Assembly (NCBI RefSeq): GCF_001647275.1
Contig: NZ_LRMM01000011.1
Coordinates: 42,731 to 106,730 of the forward strand
Source: Rufibacter ruber
GTDB taxonomy: Bacteria > Bacteroidota > Bacteroidia > Cytophagales > Hymenobacteraceae
Length of the DNA: 64,000 bases
Direction of reading: 5' to 3'
The notes under the pieces were generated by a model that searched no databases, was not told the DNA's origin, and was given only the letters and a program-made list of their open reading frames with translations. The stretch's first letter is position 1. Every line of letters begins with the position of its first letter. Shown here one piece after another: positions 21,789 through 31,332 of the stretch. The position numbers were made by a program, and so were the translations under genes.

Positions 21789-22094
21789 ATGAATCAAAAG
21801 ATCAGAATCAAACTGAAATCTTACGATCACAATCTGGTTGATAAATCATCAGAGAAAATCGTGAAAGCGGTAAAAGCAACTGGTGCGATCGTGAGTGGTC
21901 CTATTCCTTTGCCTACCGAGAAAGATATCTTCACTGTTCTTCGTTCACCGCACGTGAACAAGAAAGCAAGAGAGCAGTTCCAACTTTGTACCTATAAAAG
22001 ACTAGTAGATATTTACTCTACTTCTTCTAAAACGGTAGATGCTTTGATGAAGCTTGAATTACCAAGCGGCGTTGATGTTGAAATCAAAGTTTGA
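21789..22094 (+). CDS. rpsJ: 30S ribosomal protein S10
   Basis: 101 residues. [22 protein letters not shown] and [29 protein letters not shown] are diagnostic. S10 also binds the NusG KOW domain. Here it ends the str operon and is cut off from rplC by a strong terminator and a 377-nt AT-rich spacer. Confidence 0.97.
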   Translation: MNQKIRIKLKSYDHNLVDKSSEKIVKAVKATGAIVSGPIPLPTEKDIFTVLRSPHVNKKAREQFQLCTYKRLVDIYSTSSKTVDALMKLELPSGVDVEIKV

Positions 22095-22110
22095 TAAGAC
22101 ATACTGGGTA

Positions 22111-22143
22111 AAAAAAGGGAGAGGGTTACCTCTCCCTTTTTTA
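22111..22143 (+). terminator. Strong intrinsic terminator after rpsJ
   Basis: GGGAGAGG (22117-22124) pairs with CCTCTCCC (22129-22136) around GTTA. The stem is extended by A-run/T-run pairing and followed by TTTTTTATT. Confidence 0.9.
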
Positions 22144-22471
22144 TTGTAGTCTCCAATTTTCAAGACATTACAAGATATCATTGGTATTTAGTGATTAGTA
22201 AATATTAAATAAAAGAAAAAGCAAAATGTTATGATGCATTAAGATTACATTTTAAAGAAGTGTTATAGCACACGAGCTGCACAGGAAAGCAGTTTTTGTA
22301 TAAAGATTTAGTTATGAATCATATATCAAAGTGAAATTCCAAAAGAAAACCTTACTGCCTGAAAACAAATAATTTAGGATAGCTTGTAAAATAAAAATTA
22401 AATATAGAACTTTGCACTCCCGAAAAGAACCCTAGTGGGTTTAAGTATAAATTGTTTAAATAAAAAGTAGA
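22144..22471 (+). other. AT-rich spacer between str and S10 operons
   Basis: No coding region is supported in this 328-nt stretch. It is markedly more AT-rich than its surroundings and contains the rplC promoter near its end. No clear hairpin or conserved RNA motif was recognised. A ribosomal-protein leader or upstream activating region is possible but not shown. Confidence 0.5.
22384..22414 (+). promoter_or_regulatory. Candidate promoter of the S10-spc-alpha operon
   Basis: TTG at 22384-22386, 20 nt, then GAACTTTG at 22407-22414, which differs from TAnnTTTG in the first base only. It is the best match in the spacer and lies 57 nt before rplC. Confidence 0.55.
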
Positions 22472-23092
22472 ATGCCTGGAATTATCGGTAAGAAAATCGG
22501 AATGACAAGCCTCTTCACACCTGAAGGGAAGAGCGTGGCCTGTACTTTGATTCAAGCAGGACCATGTGTAGTAACTCAGGTTAAAACACAAGAAACAGAT
22601 GGCTATACAGCTGTTCAGCTTGGGTACGGAGAGAAGAAGGTTAAAAGAACTAGCAAAGCGCTAGCTGGACACTTTGCCAAAGCAAACACCACCGCTAAGA
22701 AAAAATTAGTGGAGTTTAGACTAGATGATGTAGCCTCCTACTCATTAGGTGATGAAGTTAACGTTGCTCTTTTTGAAGAAGGAGAGTTTGTGGATGTTGT
22801 GGGTACTTCAAAAGGGAAAGGCTTCCAAGGGGTAGTAAAACGCTATAACTTTGGTGGTGTTGGCGGCCAGACTCACGGTCAGCACAACAGAGCAAGGCAC
22901 CCTGGTTCAATTGGAGCATGTTCATGGCCATCCAGAGTATTCAAGGGAATGCGTATGGCTGGAAGAATGGGCGGTGACCGTGTTAAAGTTCAGAACTTGC
23001 GCGTACTGCGCATTTTGCCAGAGCAAAACGTTTTAGTAGTGAGCGGTTCTATCCCGGGCGCTAAAAATTCATTTATTGTAGTTGAGAAATAA
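22472..23092 (+). CDS. rplC: 50S ribosomal protein L3
   Basis: 206 residues. [29 protein letters not shown] at the start and [21 protein letters not shown], the loop that reaches the peptidyl transferase centre. First gene of the long operon that runs to rplQ. Confidence 0.97.
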   Translation: MPGIIGKKIGMTSLFTPEGKSVACTLIQAGPCVVTQVKTQETDGYTAVQLGYGEKKVKRTSKALAGHFAKANTTAKKKLVEFRLDDVASYSLGDEVNVALFEEGEFVDVVGTSKGKGFQGVVKRYNFGGVGGQTHGQHNRARHPGSIGACSWPSRVFKGMRMAGRMGGDRVKVQNLRVLRILPEQNVLVVSGSIPGAKNSFIVVEK

Positions 23093-23093
23093 G

Positions 23094-23726
23094 ATGGAGC
23101 TATCAGTTTTCAATAGTAAAGGTGAAGATACTGGAAGGAAAGTAGCCCTTCCGGAGTCGGTGTTCGGTATTGAGCCAAATGAGCACGCGATGTATCTGGA
23201 TGTTAAACAATACTTAGCAAACCAGCGCCAGGGAACACATAAATCTAAAGAGCGCAATGAAGTTGCAGGCTCTACTAAAAAGATCAAACGCCAAAAAGGT
23301 ACCGGTGGCGCTAGAGCAGGTTCTTTAAAGTCACCAGTATTTGTTGGGGGAGGTCGTATTTTTGGGCCAAGACCAAGAAACTACAGCTTCAAGTTAAATA
23401 AGAAGTTGAAAGCGTTAGCAAGACTTTCTGCACTTTCTACTTTGGCAAAAGATGAGCGTCTGGTGTTAGTAGATAACATCACCATTGATACCCCTAAAAC
23501 TAAAAGCTTCGCTAATATTCTTCAAAGCTTAAAGGTTGGAGAAAGAAAGACATTGGTTGTAACCAAAGAAGCGAATACAAATGTGGTTCTGTCTAGCAGA
23601 AACCTTCCTAAAGTAAAAGTAGCTACTCCTGGTGCTTTAACAACATATGATTTGTTGAATGCTGATAAGGTAGTTTGTTTAGAGGAATCTCTTTCTGTGT
23701 TTGAAGAAATTTACGCGAATAAATAA
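23094..23726 (+). CDS. rplD: 50S ribosomal protein L4
   Basis: 210 residues from the ATG at 23094, 1 nt after the rplC stop. The loop [43 protein letters not shown], which lines the exit tunnel, is intact. An earlier in-frame start at 23082 would overlap rplC and adds nothing conserved. L4 represses its own operon in some bacteria. Confidence 0.96.
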   Translation: MELSVFNSKGEDTGRKVALPESVFGIEPNEHAMYLDVKQYLANQRQGTHKSKERNEVAGSTKKIKRQKGTGGARAGSLKSPVFVGGGRIFGPRPRNYSFKLNKKLKALARLSALSTLAKDERLVLVDNITIDTPKTKSFANILQSLKVGERKTLVVTKEANTNVVLSSRNLPKVKVATPGALTTYDLLNADKVVCLEESLSVFEEIYANK

Positions 23727-24013
23727 TGAGTATCTTAAAAAGACCATTATTGACTGAAAAGCTTACCGCTTTGAATGAAGTAGGTAAATATGCTTTTGAA
23801 GTTGATAGAAAAGCAAATAAGATTGAGATCAAGAAAGCGATCCAATCCAGATACGGAGTTACAGTAGAGAAAATTTCTACTATGAGAACCCAAGGAAAAC
23901 TTAAGTCCCGCAATACCAAATCTGGCGTTGTAACCGGACGTACAGCATCCTCTAAGAAGGCGATTGTTACTTTGAAAGAAGGGGAAGTAATCGATTTCTA
24001 TAGCGGTATATAA
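23726..24013 (+). CDS. rplW: 50S ribosomal protein L23
   Basis: 95 residues; starts on the last base of the rplD stop (TAATG), suggesting coupled translation. RPLLTEKLTALNEVGKYAFEVDRKANKIEIKKAI is diagnostic. L23 sits at the tunnel exit and docks trigger factor and SRP. Confidence 0.96.
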   Translation: MSILKRPLLTEKLTALNEVGKYAFEVDRKANKIEIKKAIQSRYGVTVEKISTMRTQGKLKSRNTKSGVVTGRTASSKKAIVTLKEGEVIDFYSGI

Positions 24014-24025
24014 GCAATAACTAGA

Positions 24026-24850
24026 ATGGCATTAAAGAAACTAAGACCAACAACACCAGGTCAAAGATTTAGAATAGCGCCGGCCTTCACAGAAATTACG
24101 AAGAGCGAGCCGGAGAAATCTTTGTTGGCATCCAAGAAAAAATCTGGTGGACGCAACAACGCAGGTAAAATGACCATGCGCTACATTGGTGGCGGTCATA
24201 AAAAGAGATTCCGTATCATTGACTTTAAAAGATCTAAATACGGCGTTCCTGCAACTGTAAAGGCGATTGAATACGATCCCAATAGAACAGCACGTATTGC
24301 ACTGTTGTACTATGCAGATGGTGAGAAAGCCTATATCATTGCACCAGCAGGCTTGGCTGTAGATGCAACCGTGGTGTCAGGACCAGGAGTAGCACCTGAG
24401 GTTGGAAACGCTTTACCTCTTTCTGATATTCCTTTAGGTACTATAGTTCATAATATTGAACTGGCACCCGGACAAGGAGCTGTATTAGCAAGAAGTGCTG
24501 GCTCTTATGCGCAGCTAGTTGCTCGTGAAGGCCGCTATGCAACCTTAAAATTACCTTCCGGTGAAATGAGAATGGTACTTGTAAACTGTATGGCTACAGT
24601 TGGTACTGTATCAAACGCTGACCATATGAACGTGAAGCTTGGAAAAGCAGGACGTAGCAGATGGATGGGTATTAGACCAAGAGTGAGAGGTGTAGCCATG
24701 AACCCTGTAGATCACCCAATGGGAGGTGGTGAAGGTAAGTCATCTGGAGGTCACCCAAGATCACGTAAAGGTCTTTACGCTAAAGGTCAGAAGACTAGGA
24801 ATAAAAATAAATTTTCTGAGAACCTGATTGTTAATAGAAGGAAAAAATAA
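24026..24850 (+). CDS. rplB: 50S ribosomal protein L2
   Basis: 274 residues. [30 protein letters not shown] and the C-terminal [25 protein letters not shown], including the conserved His of the peptidyl transferase region, are present. Confidence 0.97.
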   Translation: MALKKLRPTTPGQRFRIAPAFTEITKSEPEKSLLASKKKSGGRNNAGKMTMRYIGGGHKKRFRIIDFKRSKYGVPATVKAIEYDPNRTARIALLYYADGEKAYIIAPAGLAVDATVVSGPGVAPEVGNALPLSDIPLGTIVHNIELAPGQGAVLARSAGSYAQLVAREGRYATLKLPSGEMRMVLVNCMATVGTVSNADHMNVKLGKAGRSRWMGIRPRVRGVAMNPVDHPMGGGEGKSSGGHPRSRKGLYAKGQKTRNKNKFSENLIVNRRKK

Positions 24851-24853
24851 CTA

Positions 24854-25132
24854 ATGGCAAGATCATTAAAAAAAGGGCCTTATATTGACTACAGGCTCGA
24901 TAGAAAAGTGCAGACAATGGATGAGTCTGGAAAGAAAGCAGTGATCAAAACATGGTCACGTCGTTCTATGATTTCTCCAGATTTTGTTGGTCATACCTTT
25001 GCAGTGCACAATGGGAATAAATTCATTCCAGTGTATGTAACGGAGAACATGGTAGGCCATAAGTTAGGTGAATTTGCACCTACCAGAAACTTCAGAGGCC
25101 ACATTGCTAAGAAAGATAAAGGTAAAAGATAA
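24854..25132 (+). CDS. rpsS: 30S ribosomal protein S19
   Basis: 92 residues. [12 protein letters not shown] and [44 protein letters not shown] are classic. Its last stop base starts rplV (TAATG overlap). Confidence 0.97.
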   Translation: MARSLKKGPYIDYRLDRKVQTMDESGKKAVIKTWSRRSMISPDFVGHTFAVHNGNKFIPVYVTENMVGHKLGEFAPTRNFRGHIAKKDKGKR

Positions 25133-25518
25133 TGGAAGCGGTTGCTAAATTAAATAATGTACCTAGCTCACCACGTAAGATGAGATTGGTAGCGAACTTG
25201 ATTCGCGGTAAAAGTGTTACCCGCGCATTAGGTTTATTGAAATTTGAAGCGAATGCCGGCGCTCCTAAATTGGAGAAACTTCTTTTGTCTGCTTTATCAA
25301 ACTGGCAAGCAGCTAATGAAGATGCCCGCATTGAAGATGCTAATCTGTATATTAAAGAGATTAGAGTAGATGAAGGAAAGATGCTGAAGCGTTTGCGGCC
25401 TGCTCCTCAGGGGCGTGGTCACAGAATCAGAAAAAGATCTAACCACGTAACCCTTGTGATTGATTCTAAAGTGGAAGCGGAGCCAGTTGAAACATCTACC
25501 TCTAACGAAGCCAAATAG
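25132..25518 (+). CDS. rplV: 50S ribosomal protein L22
   Basis: 128 residues. [24 protein letters not shown] and the tunnel hairpin [31 protein letters not shown] are intact; an acidic tail of about 15 residues follows. Confidence 0.97.
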   Translation: MEAVAKLNNVPSSPRKMRLVANLIRGKSVTRALGLLKFEANAGAPKLEKLLLSALSNWQAANEDARIEDANLYIKEIRVDEGKMLKRLRPAPQGRGHRIRKRSNHVTLVIDSKVEAEPVETSTSNEAK

Positions 25519-25523
25519 TTAAA

Positions 25524-26306
25524 ATGGGACAAAAAGTTAATCCAGTAGGCCTAAGACTAGGTATTGTTAAAGGCTGGGACTCTAATTGGTTCGGAGGGAA
25601 GGATTTCGCTGACAAGCTGATTGAAGACGAAAAGATCCGTAAATACATTCTAGCCCGTATCCCAAAAGGAGGTATTTCAAAAATCATTATTGAGAGAACT
25701 CTTAAAAGAATCACTATTACTATCAATACTGCCCGCCCAGGTGTGGTGATTGGTAAAGGTGGTCAAGAGGTTGATAAGATAAAAGAAGAGCTAAAGAAGA
25801 TCACTAGCAAAGATGTTCAGATTAACATATTTGAAATTAAGCGTCCGGAACTGGATGCTAAATTGGTAGGTGAATCAGTAGCTCAGCAATTACAAGCGCG
25901 TATCTCTTTTAGGAGAGCTATGAAACAAGCCATTGCTTCTGCGATCAGAGTGGGTGCTGAAGGTATTAAAATCCAGGTTTCAGGCCGTTTAGGTGGGGCT
26001 GAGATGGCACGTACTGAGCATTACAAAGAAGGTCGTACTCCTTTACATACCCTAAGAGCTGATATAGACTATGCTTTATCAGAAGCACAAACTGTTTATG
26101 GTAAGCTAGGTATCAAAGTGTGGATCTTCAAAGGAGAAGTTTTCGGTAAGCGTGATTTATCTCCTAATGCTGGTCAGCAGAGTGGTGGTTCTTCTTCAGC
26201 TCCTCGTAACGAAAGAGGTGAAAGAGGTAACGACCGTGGCGACCGTAGAGACAGCCGCAAGCGTCCAGCTGATGCCAACCAAAAGCGCGGAGGCAAGCGC
26301 AAGTAG
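25524..26306 (+). CDS. rpsC: 30S ribosomal protein S3
   Basis: 260 residues, about 25 more than E. coli. Core: [22 protein letters not shown], the KH domain [22 protein letters not shown], and [32 protein letters not shown]. The extra length is a disordered tail from about 217, rich in Arg, Gly, Asp and Lys, which is common in Bacteroidota S3. Confidence 0.97.
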   Translation: MGQKVNPVGLRLGIVKGWDSNWFGGKDFADKLIEDEKIRKYILARIPKGGISKIIIERTLKRITITINTARPGVVIGKGGQEVDKIKEELKKITSKDVQINIFEIKRPELDAKLVGESVAQQLQARISFRRAMKQAIASAIRVGAEGIKIQVSGRLGGAEMARTEHYKEGRTPLHTLRADIDYALSEAQTVYGKLGIKVWIFKGEVFGKRDLSPNAGQQSGGSSSAPRNERGERGNDRGDRRDSRKRPADANQKRGGKRK

Positions 26307-26333
26307 TTGTTAAACCTTTAGGTATTAATTGAA

Positions 26334-26756
26334 ATGTTACAGCCAAAACGGACTAAATATAGAAAGATGCAAAAAGGCCGCGTTCACGGTCTTGCGCACA
26401 GAGGGAGTACTATCTCCTTTGGGTCTTTCGCCATCAAATCATTAGAAGCCTCTTGGATCACCAGCCGTCAGATTGAAGCAGCTCGTATTGCAATGACACG
26501 TGCTATGAAACGGGAAGGTCAAGTTTGGATTCGTATTTTCCCTGATAAGCCTATCACAAAAAAGCCTGCAGAGGTTCGTATGGGTAAGGGTAAAGGATCT
26601 CCTGAGTACTGGGTAGCCGTAGTGAAACCAGGTACTATTATGTTTGAATCTGACGGAGTGTCGCTAGAAGTAGCTCAAGAGTCTTTACGACTGGCTGCTC
26701 AAAAGCTACCAGTTAGAACAAAATTTGTTGTACGTAGAGATTACGTTGAGAAATAG
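26334..26756 (+). CDS. rplP: 50S ribosomal protein L16
   Basis: 140 residues. [19 protein letters not shown] and [24 protein letters not shown] are diagnostic. Binds near the A-site tRNA elbow. Two nt before rpmC. Confidence 0.97.
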   Translation: MLQPKRTKYRKMQKGRVHGLAHRGSTISFGSFAIKSLEASWITSRQIEAARIAMTRAMKREGQVWIRIFPDKPITKKPAEVRMGKGKGSPEYWVAVVKPGTIMFESDGVSLEVAQESLRLAAQKLPVRTKFVVRRDYVEK

Positions 26757-26758
26757 TC

Positions 26759-26953
26759 ATGAAGCAGTCAGAAATCAAAGCTCTTTCACTTAATGAAGTG
26801 AAAGAGCAACTCAACACAGAGAGAAACAATTTAGTGAACCTAAAGTTCGCCCATGCTATTTCTCCGCTTGAGAATCCTTCCAGAATTAAGCATACAAGAA
26901 AAACCATCGCCAGGCTAGAGACGCAGTTGAGGTCTTTAGAGCTCAATGGCTAA
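26759..26953 (+). CDS. rpmC: 50S ribosomal protein L29
   Basis: 64 residues, two long helices: [54 protein letters not shown]. Length and position between L16 and S17 confirm it. Confidence 0.95.
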   Translation: MKQSEIKALSLNEVKEQLNTERNNLVNLKFAHAISPLENPSRIKHTRKTIARLETQLRSLELNG

Positions 26954-26964
26954 TATTTGAAACC

Positions 26965-27222
26965 ATGGAGACGAGAAATCTAAGAAAAGAAAAAACTGGA
27001 CGCGTGGTAAGTAACAAGATGGATAAATCCATCACTGTTATGGTTGAAAGCAAAATGAAACACCCAATCTATGGGAAATTTGTTTCTAAGTCCAAAAAGT
27101 TTATGGCTCATGATGAGAATAATGAGTGCGGTATTGGTGATACTGTTCGCATTATGGAAACTCGGCCAATGAGCAAGAACAAATGCTGGCGCTTAATTGA
27201 AATTGTAGAAAGAGCTAAATAA
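26965..27222 (+). CDS. rpsQ: 30S ribosomal protein S17
   Basis: 85 residues, OB fold: [74 protein letters not shown]. One nt before rplN. Confidence 0.96.
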   Translation: METRNLRKEKTGRVVSNKMDKSITVMVESKMKHPIYGKFVSKSKKFMAHDENNECGIGDTVRIMETRPMSKNKCWRLIEIVERAK

Positions 27223-27223
27223 T

Positions 27224-27592
27224 ATGATACAACAAGAATCAAGACTTACTGTTGCTGATAACAGCGGAGCAAAAGAGGTTCTGTGCATCCGGGTATTGGG
27301 TGGTACAGGAAAAAAATATGCCTCTGTTGGTGATAAAATTGTTGTTACCGTAAAATCTGCTCTTTCCTCAGGAAACGTAAAAAAGGGAACTGTTCACAAA
27401 GCTGTGATCGTTCGCACTAAGAAAGAGGTTCGTCGTAAAGATGGATCATATATTCGTTTTGATGATAATGCTGCGGTGTTATTGAACAACAACGATGAGC
27501 CACGTGGTACGCGCATCTTTGGGCCTGTTGCCCGTGAATTACGCGAAAGACAGTTTATGAAAATTGTTTCTTTGGCTCCTGAAGTATTATAA
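27224..27592 (+). CDS. rplN: 50S ribosomal protein L14
   Basis: 122 residues. [27 protein letters not shown] and [30 protein letters not shown] are the family start and end. Confidence 0.97.
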   Translation: MIQQESRLTVADNSGAKEVLCIRVLGGTGKKYASVGDKIVVTVKSALSSGNVKKGTVHKAVIVRTKKEVRRKDGSYIRFDDNAAVLLNNNDEPRGTRIFGPVARELRERQFMKIVSLAPEVL

Positions 27593-27612
27593 ACACGAGA
27601 AGAGAAAACAAG

Positions 27613-27936
27613 ATGTCAAAGCATAAACTTCATGTGAAGAAAGGTGACACTGTTAAAGTGATCGCGGGTGATGATAAAGGTAAAACTGGAACAGTGACCT
27701 CTGTTTTAACTGATAAGCAGAAGGTGGTTGTAGAAGGACTTAACCTGGTATCTAAGCACCAAAAGCCCAGCGCTAAAAATCCTAGCGGTGGTATCGTTAA
27801 ATTGGAAGCTCCTATCCATGCCAGTAATGTAATGTTAGTAGAGCCTTCTACTAATGTAGCAACTAGATCAGGTAAGAAGCTTAACAATGATGGTAAGCTA
27901 CAACGTTATTCCAAAAAAACTGGAAACTTAATCTAA
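27613..27936 (+). CDS. rplX: 50S ribosomal protein L24
   Basis: 107 residues. A KOW motif ([24 protein letters not shown]) followed by [14 protein letters not shown] and [18 protein letters not shown]. Assembly initiator for the large subunit. One nt before rplE. Confidence 0.96.
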   Translation: MSKHKLHVKKGDTVKVIAGDDKGKTGTVTSVLTDKQKVVVEGLNLVSKHQKPSAKNPSGGIVKLEAPIHASNVMLVEPSTNVATRSGKKLNNDGKLQRYSKKTGNLI

Positions 27937-27937
27937 G

Positions 27938-28489
27938 ATGGCGGCTAGACTTAAAGAGAAATATACAAAAGAAATTACGCCTGCATTGAAAGAGAAATTT
28001 CAATACAAGAGCATAATGCAAGTTCCCAAAATCACCAAAATCAGTATTAACAGAGGTATTGGTAATGCTGTTGCTGATAAAAAGCTGGTTGATATTGGAG
28101 TTGATGAATTAACCATCATTGCAGGTCAGAAGGCGGTACAAACCAAAGCCAAGAACTCTATCTCTAACTTTAAGTTGAGAGAGGGTATGCCCATTGGTGC
28201 CCGCGTTACATTGCGCGGAGAGAAGATGTATGAGTTCTTAGATCGTTTGGTGACCATTGCGCTTCCACGTGTACGTGACTTCAAAGGTATCAGCGACAAA
28301 GGTTTTGATGGACGTGGTAACTATACTCTTGGGGTAAAAGAACAAATCATCTTCCCTGAGATCAGCATTGATAAAATCAAATCAATTGCTGGTATGGACA
28401 TCACTTTTGTGACTACAGCTACAACAGATGAGGAGAGCCTTGAATTGTTGAAAGCTTTTGGTTTACCGTTCGCTAACTTAAAGAAATAA
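27938..28489 (+). CDS. rplE: 50S ribosomal protein L5
   Basis: 183 residues. [37 protein letters not shown] and the C-terminal [28 protein letters not shown] are typical. Binds 5S rRNA. Confidence 0.97.
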   Translation: MAARLKEKYTKEITPALKEKFQYKSIMQVPKITKISINRGIGNAVADKKLVDIGVDELTIIAGQKAVQTKAKNSISNFKLREGMPIGARVTLRGEKMYEFLDRLVTIALPRVRDFKGISDKGFDGRGNYTLGVKEQIIFPEISIDKIKSIAGMDITFVTTATTDEESLELLKAFGLPFANLKK

Positions 28490-28493
28490 CAAA

Positions 28494-28763
28494 ATGGCTA
28501 AAGAATCAGCGAAAGCAAGAGAGCTTAAAAGACAAAAATTGGTTGCTAAATATGCAGCTAAAAGAGCTCAATTAAAAGCTGCTGGCGATTATGAAGCTCT
28601 AGATAAATTGCCCAAAGACGCTTCTCCTGTTCGGTTGCACAACAGATGCAAATTAACCGGCAGACCAAGAGGCTATATGAGAAAGTTTGGCATCTCTCGC
28701 GTTACATTTAGAGAGATGGCTTCTGCCGGCAAGATTCCTGGGGTAACGAAGGCTAGTTGGTAA
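28494..28763 (+). CDS. rpsN: 30S ribosomal protein S14
   Basis: 89 residues. The zinc-free long form: no CxxC pair, but [43 protein letters not shown] is present. An 86-nt gap with a promoter element separates it from rpsH. Confidence 0.96.
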   Translation: MAKESAKARELKRQKLVAKYAAKRAQLKAAGDYEALDKLPKDASPVRLHNRCKLTGRPRGYMRKFGISRVTFREMASAGKIPGVTKASW

Positions 28764-28802
28764 TTATTACTCCTACCATTATTATAGTTAGGAAAACATT
28801 AG

Positions 28803-28810
28803 TATCTTTG
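28803..28810 (+). promoter_or_regulatory. Candidate internal promoter (-7 element) before rpsH
   Basis: TATCTTTG matches TAnnTTTG exactly and lies 39 nt before rpsH, in the only sizeable gap between rplC and rpmJ. No good -33 TTTG is seen. Confidence 0.5.
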
Positions 28811-28849
28811 CGGCTCCTTAAAAAGAGCGGAATCTAAAAATATAGTCTA

Positions 28850-29248
28850 ATGCATTCAGATCCGATAGCAGATTATTTAACTAGACTACGGAATGCCATC
28901 AAGGCAAATCACCGTGTAGTTGAAATTCCGGCTAGCAAAATAAAAAAGGAATTAACCAAGGTTCTCTACGAGAAAGGTTATATCCAAAGTTACAAGTTCG
29001 ATGATAGCTCAGTTCAAGGCACCATTAAAATAGCTTTGAAGTATGATCCAGCTACAAAGCAGTCTGCTATCGTGAAACTTGAAAGAGTTAGTAAGCCGGG
29101 ACTCCGTAAGTACGTGCATTTTGATGAGATGCCACGTGTATTGAATGGCTATGGTGTAGCCATCTTAAGCACCTCAAAGGGTGTTATCACTGACAAAGAG
29201 GCCAAAGGTCTTAATGTAGGTGGTGAAGTGTTATGTTACGTGTATTAA
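28850..29248 (+). CDS. rpsH: 30S ribosomal protein S8
   Basis: 132 residues. DPIADYLTRLRNAIKANHRVVEIPASKIKKELTKVLYEKGYI and the C-terminal GVAILSTSKGVITDKEAKGLNVGGEVLCYVY are diagnostic. In E. coli S8 represses the spc operon; whether it does so here is unknown. Confidence 0.97.
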   Translation: MHSDPIADYLTRLRNAIKANHRVVEIPASKIKKELTKVLYEKGYIQSYKFDDSSVQGTIKIALKYDPATKQSAIVKLERVSKPGLRKYVHFDEMPRVLNGYGVAILSTSKGVITDKEAKGLNVGGEVLCYVY

Positions 29249-29259
29249 TTTAAGTAGAA

Positions 29260-29814
29260 ATGTCACGGATAGGAAAACTGCCCATCACTCTCCCACAAGG
29301 TGTTGAGGTGACGGTAAACCAGGAGAACTTGGTAACAGTGAAAGGTCCTAAAGGAACACTTTCTTCTCAAGTTGATACTGACATACAAGTTGCAATAGAG
29401 GATGGAGTATTAACTGTTTCTCGCCCAACAGAACAAAAAAGACATAAAGCCCTTCATGGTCTTTACCGTGCAATTATCAACAACATGGTGGTTGGAGTTA
29501 GCACTGGTTATAAGTTGTCTTTGGAGCTGGTAGGTGTGGGTTATAAGGCTACAACTCAAGGACAGAACCTTGAGCTTGCTTTAGGGTACTCTCACAATAT
29601 CTATGTAGCTCTTCCTGAAGAAATTTCTGCCACTGCGGTGACAGAAAAAGGTAAAGCTCCTGTTATTACCTTAGAAGGTATAGATAAGCAGTTGATAGGA
29701 CAAGTTGCTGCTAAAATCCGCTCATTACGTAAAGTTGAGCCTTATAAAGGCAAAGGTATTCGTTTCGTGGGTGAGGTTGTTAGAAGAAAAGCTGGTAAAA
29801 CTGCTTCTAAATAA
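29260..29814 (+). CDS. rplF: 50S ribosomal protein L6
   Basis: 184 residues, two similar domains. [19 protein letters not shown] at the start and [29 protein letters not shown] near the end. Confidence 0.97.
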   Translation: MSRIGKLPITLPQGVEVTVNQENLVTVKGPKGTLSSQVDTDIQVAIEDGVLTVSRPTEQKRHKALHGLYRAIINNMVVGVSTGYKLSLELVGVGYKATTQGQNLELALGYSHNIYVALPEEISATAVTEKGKAPVITLEGIDKQLIGQVAAKIRSLRKVEPYKGKGIRFVGEVVRRKAGKTASK

Positions 29815-29822
29815 GTAAGAAA

Positions 29823-30176
29823 ATGGCATTCGATAAAGCAAAAAGAAGACTGAGAATCCGTCGTAGCATCCGTAACAAGGTGTCGGGAACAGCTCAGCGT
29901 CCACGTCTGTCTGTCTTCAGAAGCAATAAATTTATTTATGCTCAGCTGATTGATGATGTGCAAGGTATAACATTAGCAAGTTCTTCATCTGCTGCTATTG
30001 AAGGAGCAACAGCTTCAAATAAAAGCGAGTCTTCTACTTCAGTAGGTCGTGATATTGCAGCTAAAGCTTTGGAAAAAGGTATCACCGAAGTAGTTTTTGA
30101 CAGAGGTGGATACTTATACCATGGCAGAGTTAAATCATTAGCAGAAGGGGCTCGTGAAGCGGGTCTTAAATTCTAA
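29823..30176 (+). CDS. rplR: 50S ribosomal protein L18
   Basis: 117 residues. [37 protein letters not shown] and [26 protein letters not shown] are typical. Binds 5S rRNA with L5. Confidence 0.97.
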   Translation: MAFDKAKRRLRIRRSIRNKVSGTAQRPRLSVFRSNKFIYAQLIDDVQGITLASSSSAAIEGATASNKSESSTSVGRDIAAKALEKGITEVVFDRGGYLYHGRVKSLAEGAREAGLKF

Positions 30177-30180
30177 GAAC

Positions 30181-30699
30181 ATGTCTAAATTAAATATCAA
30201 AAACGTTAAGGCGAGCGACATAGAGCTGAAAGAGCGTGTGGTAGCCATTAACCGTGTAGCCAAAGTGGTAAAAGGTGGTAGAAGATTCAGCTTTTCTGCC
30301 ATTGTGGTTGTAGGTGATGGTAATGGCGTTGTGGGGTACGGCTTAGGAAAAGCAAACGAAGTGACAGATGCTATTGCAAAGGGTATTGATGATGCTAAGA
30401 AAAACTTAGTACGTGTTCCTTTGTTCAAACACACTGTGCCTCACCAGATGGAGGGTAAATTCTCCGGTGGTTTTGTATTGATCAAGCCAGCTGCTGCCGG
30501 TACCGGTGTAATTGCTGGTGGTGCAATGCGTGCAGTTTTTGAAAGTGCTGGAATCAAAGATGTTTTGGCTAAGTCAAAAGGATCATCTAACCCTCACAAC
30601 GTGGTTAAAGCTACCTTTGATGCTCTTTCTAAAATGCGTGATCCATTGGTGGTTGCTCAGCAGCGTGGAATTAGTCTTCAACGTGTATTCAACGGGTAA
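30181..30699 (+). CDS. rpsE: 30S ribosomal protein S5
   Basis: 172 residues from the ATG at 30181 ([38 protein letters not shown]). Earlier in-frame codons lie inside rpl[25 protein letters not shown] and [41 protein letters not shown] follow. Involved in decoding fidelity. Confidence 0.96.
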   Translation: MSKLNIKNVKASDIELKERVVAINRVAKVVKGGRRFSFSAIVVVGDGNGVVGYGLGKANEVTDAIAKGIDDAKKNLVRVPLFKHTVPHQMEGKFSGGFVLIKPAAAGTGVIAGGAMRAVFESAGIKDVLAKSKGSSNPHNVVKATFDALSKMRDPLVVAQQRGISLQRVFNG

Positions 30700-30701
30700 T
30701 T

Positions 30702-30881
30702 ATGGCAAGTGTAGAAATCACTCAGATAAAAAGTATTATTGATCGTCCGGAGAGACAAAAGCTCACCATGAAAGCTTTAGGTCTTGGTAAGATCAATAAA
30801 ACTGTCACGAAAGAAATGACTCCTCAGATTGCGGGGATGATTAACCGAGTACAACATTTAGTATCGATTAAGGAGGTCTAA
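30702..30881 (+). CDS. rpmD: 50S ribosomal protein L30
   Basis: A 59-residue protein encoded between rpsE and rplO. It begins MASVEITQIKSIIDRPERQK and has KALGLGKINKTVTKEMTPQIAGMINRVQHLVSIKEV, the L30 pattern with the usual short length. It starts 2 nt after the rpsE stop and stops 1 nt before rplO. Its last codons (AAG GAG GTC) form a Shine-Dalgarno-like run for rplO. Confidence 0.95.
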   Translation: MASVEITQIKSIIDRPERQKLTMKALGLGKINKTVTKEMTPQIAGMINRVQHLVSIKEV

Positions 30882-30882
30882 A

Positions 30883-31329
30883 ATGAACTTAAGTAATTTA
30901 AAGCCTGCTGAAGGTTCAACTAAGAACCGGAAGAGAATTGGTCGTGGTACCGGTTCTGGTAGAGGAGGAACCTCCACCCGTGGTCATAAAGGAGCTAAAT
31001 CACGCTCAGGATATTCATCTAAAGCTGGTTTTGAAGGTGGTCAGATGCCATTAGTACGCCGTGTACCTAAATTCGGTTTTAAAAATATTAACCGGGTTGA
31101 ATACACTGCAGTAAACCTTGATGTTCTTCAGAGCCTGGCATCTAAATCTGGTGCTTCTGTTATTGACTTTGCTGTTTTACGTGAGAACGGATTGGCTTCA
31201 AAGAATGATAACATCAAAGTTTTAGGAAGAGGCGAATTAACAACTGCTATTGAGGTTCACGCGCATGCGTTTTCACAAACTGCAGTTGAAGCAATTGAAA
31301 AAGCAGGCGGCAAGGTTGTGACTCTGTAA
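30883..31329 (+). CDS. rplO: 50S ribosomal protein L15
   Basis: 148 residues. MNLSNLKPAEGSTKNRKRIGRGTGSGRGGTSTRGHKGAKSRSG is the Gly/Arg-rich L15 start; GFEGGQMPLVRRVPKFGF follows. An AGGAGG at 30871-30876 lies 6 nt before the ATG, unusual for this phylum. Confidence 0.97.
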   Translation: MNLSNLKPAEGSTKNRKRIGRGTGSGRGGTSTRGHKGAKSRSGYSSKAGFEGGQMPLVRRVPKFGFKNINRVEYTAVNLDVLQSLASKSGASVIDFAVLRENGLASKNDNIKVLGRGELTTAIEVHAHAFSQTAVEAIEKAGGKVVTL

Positions 31330-31332
31330 CAG

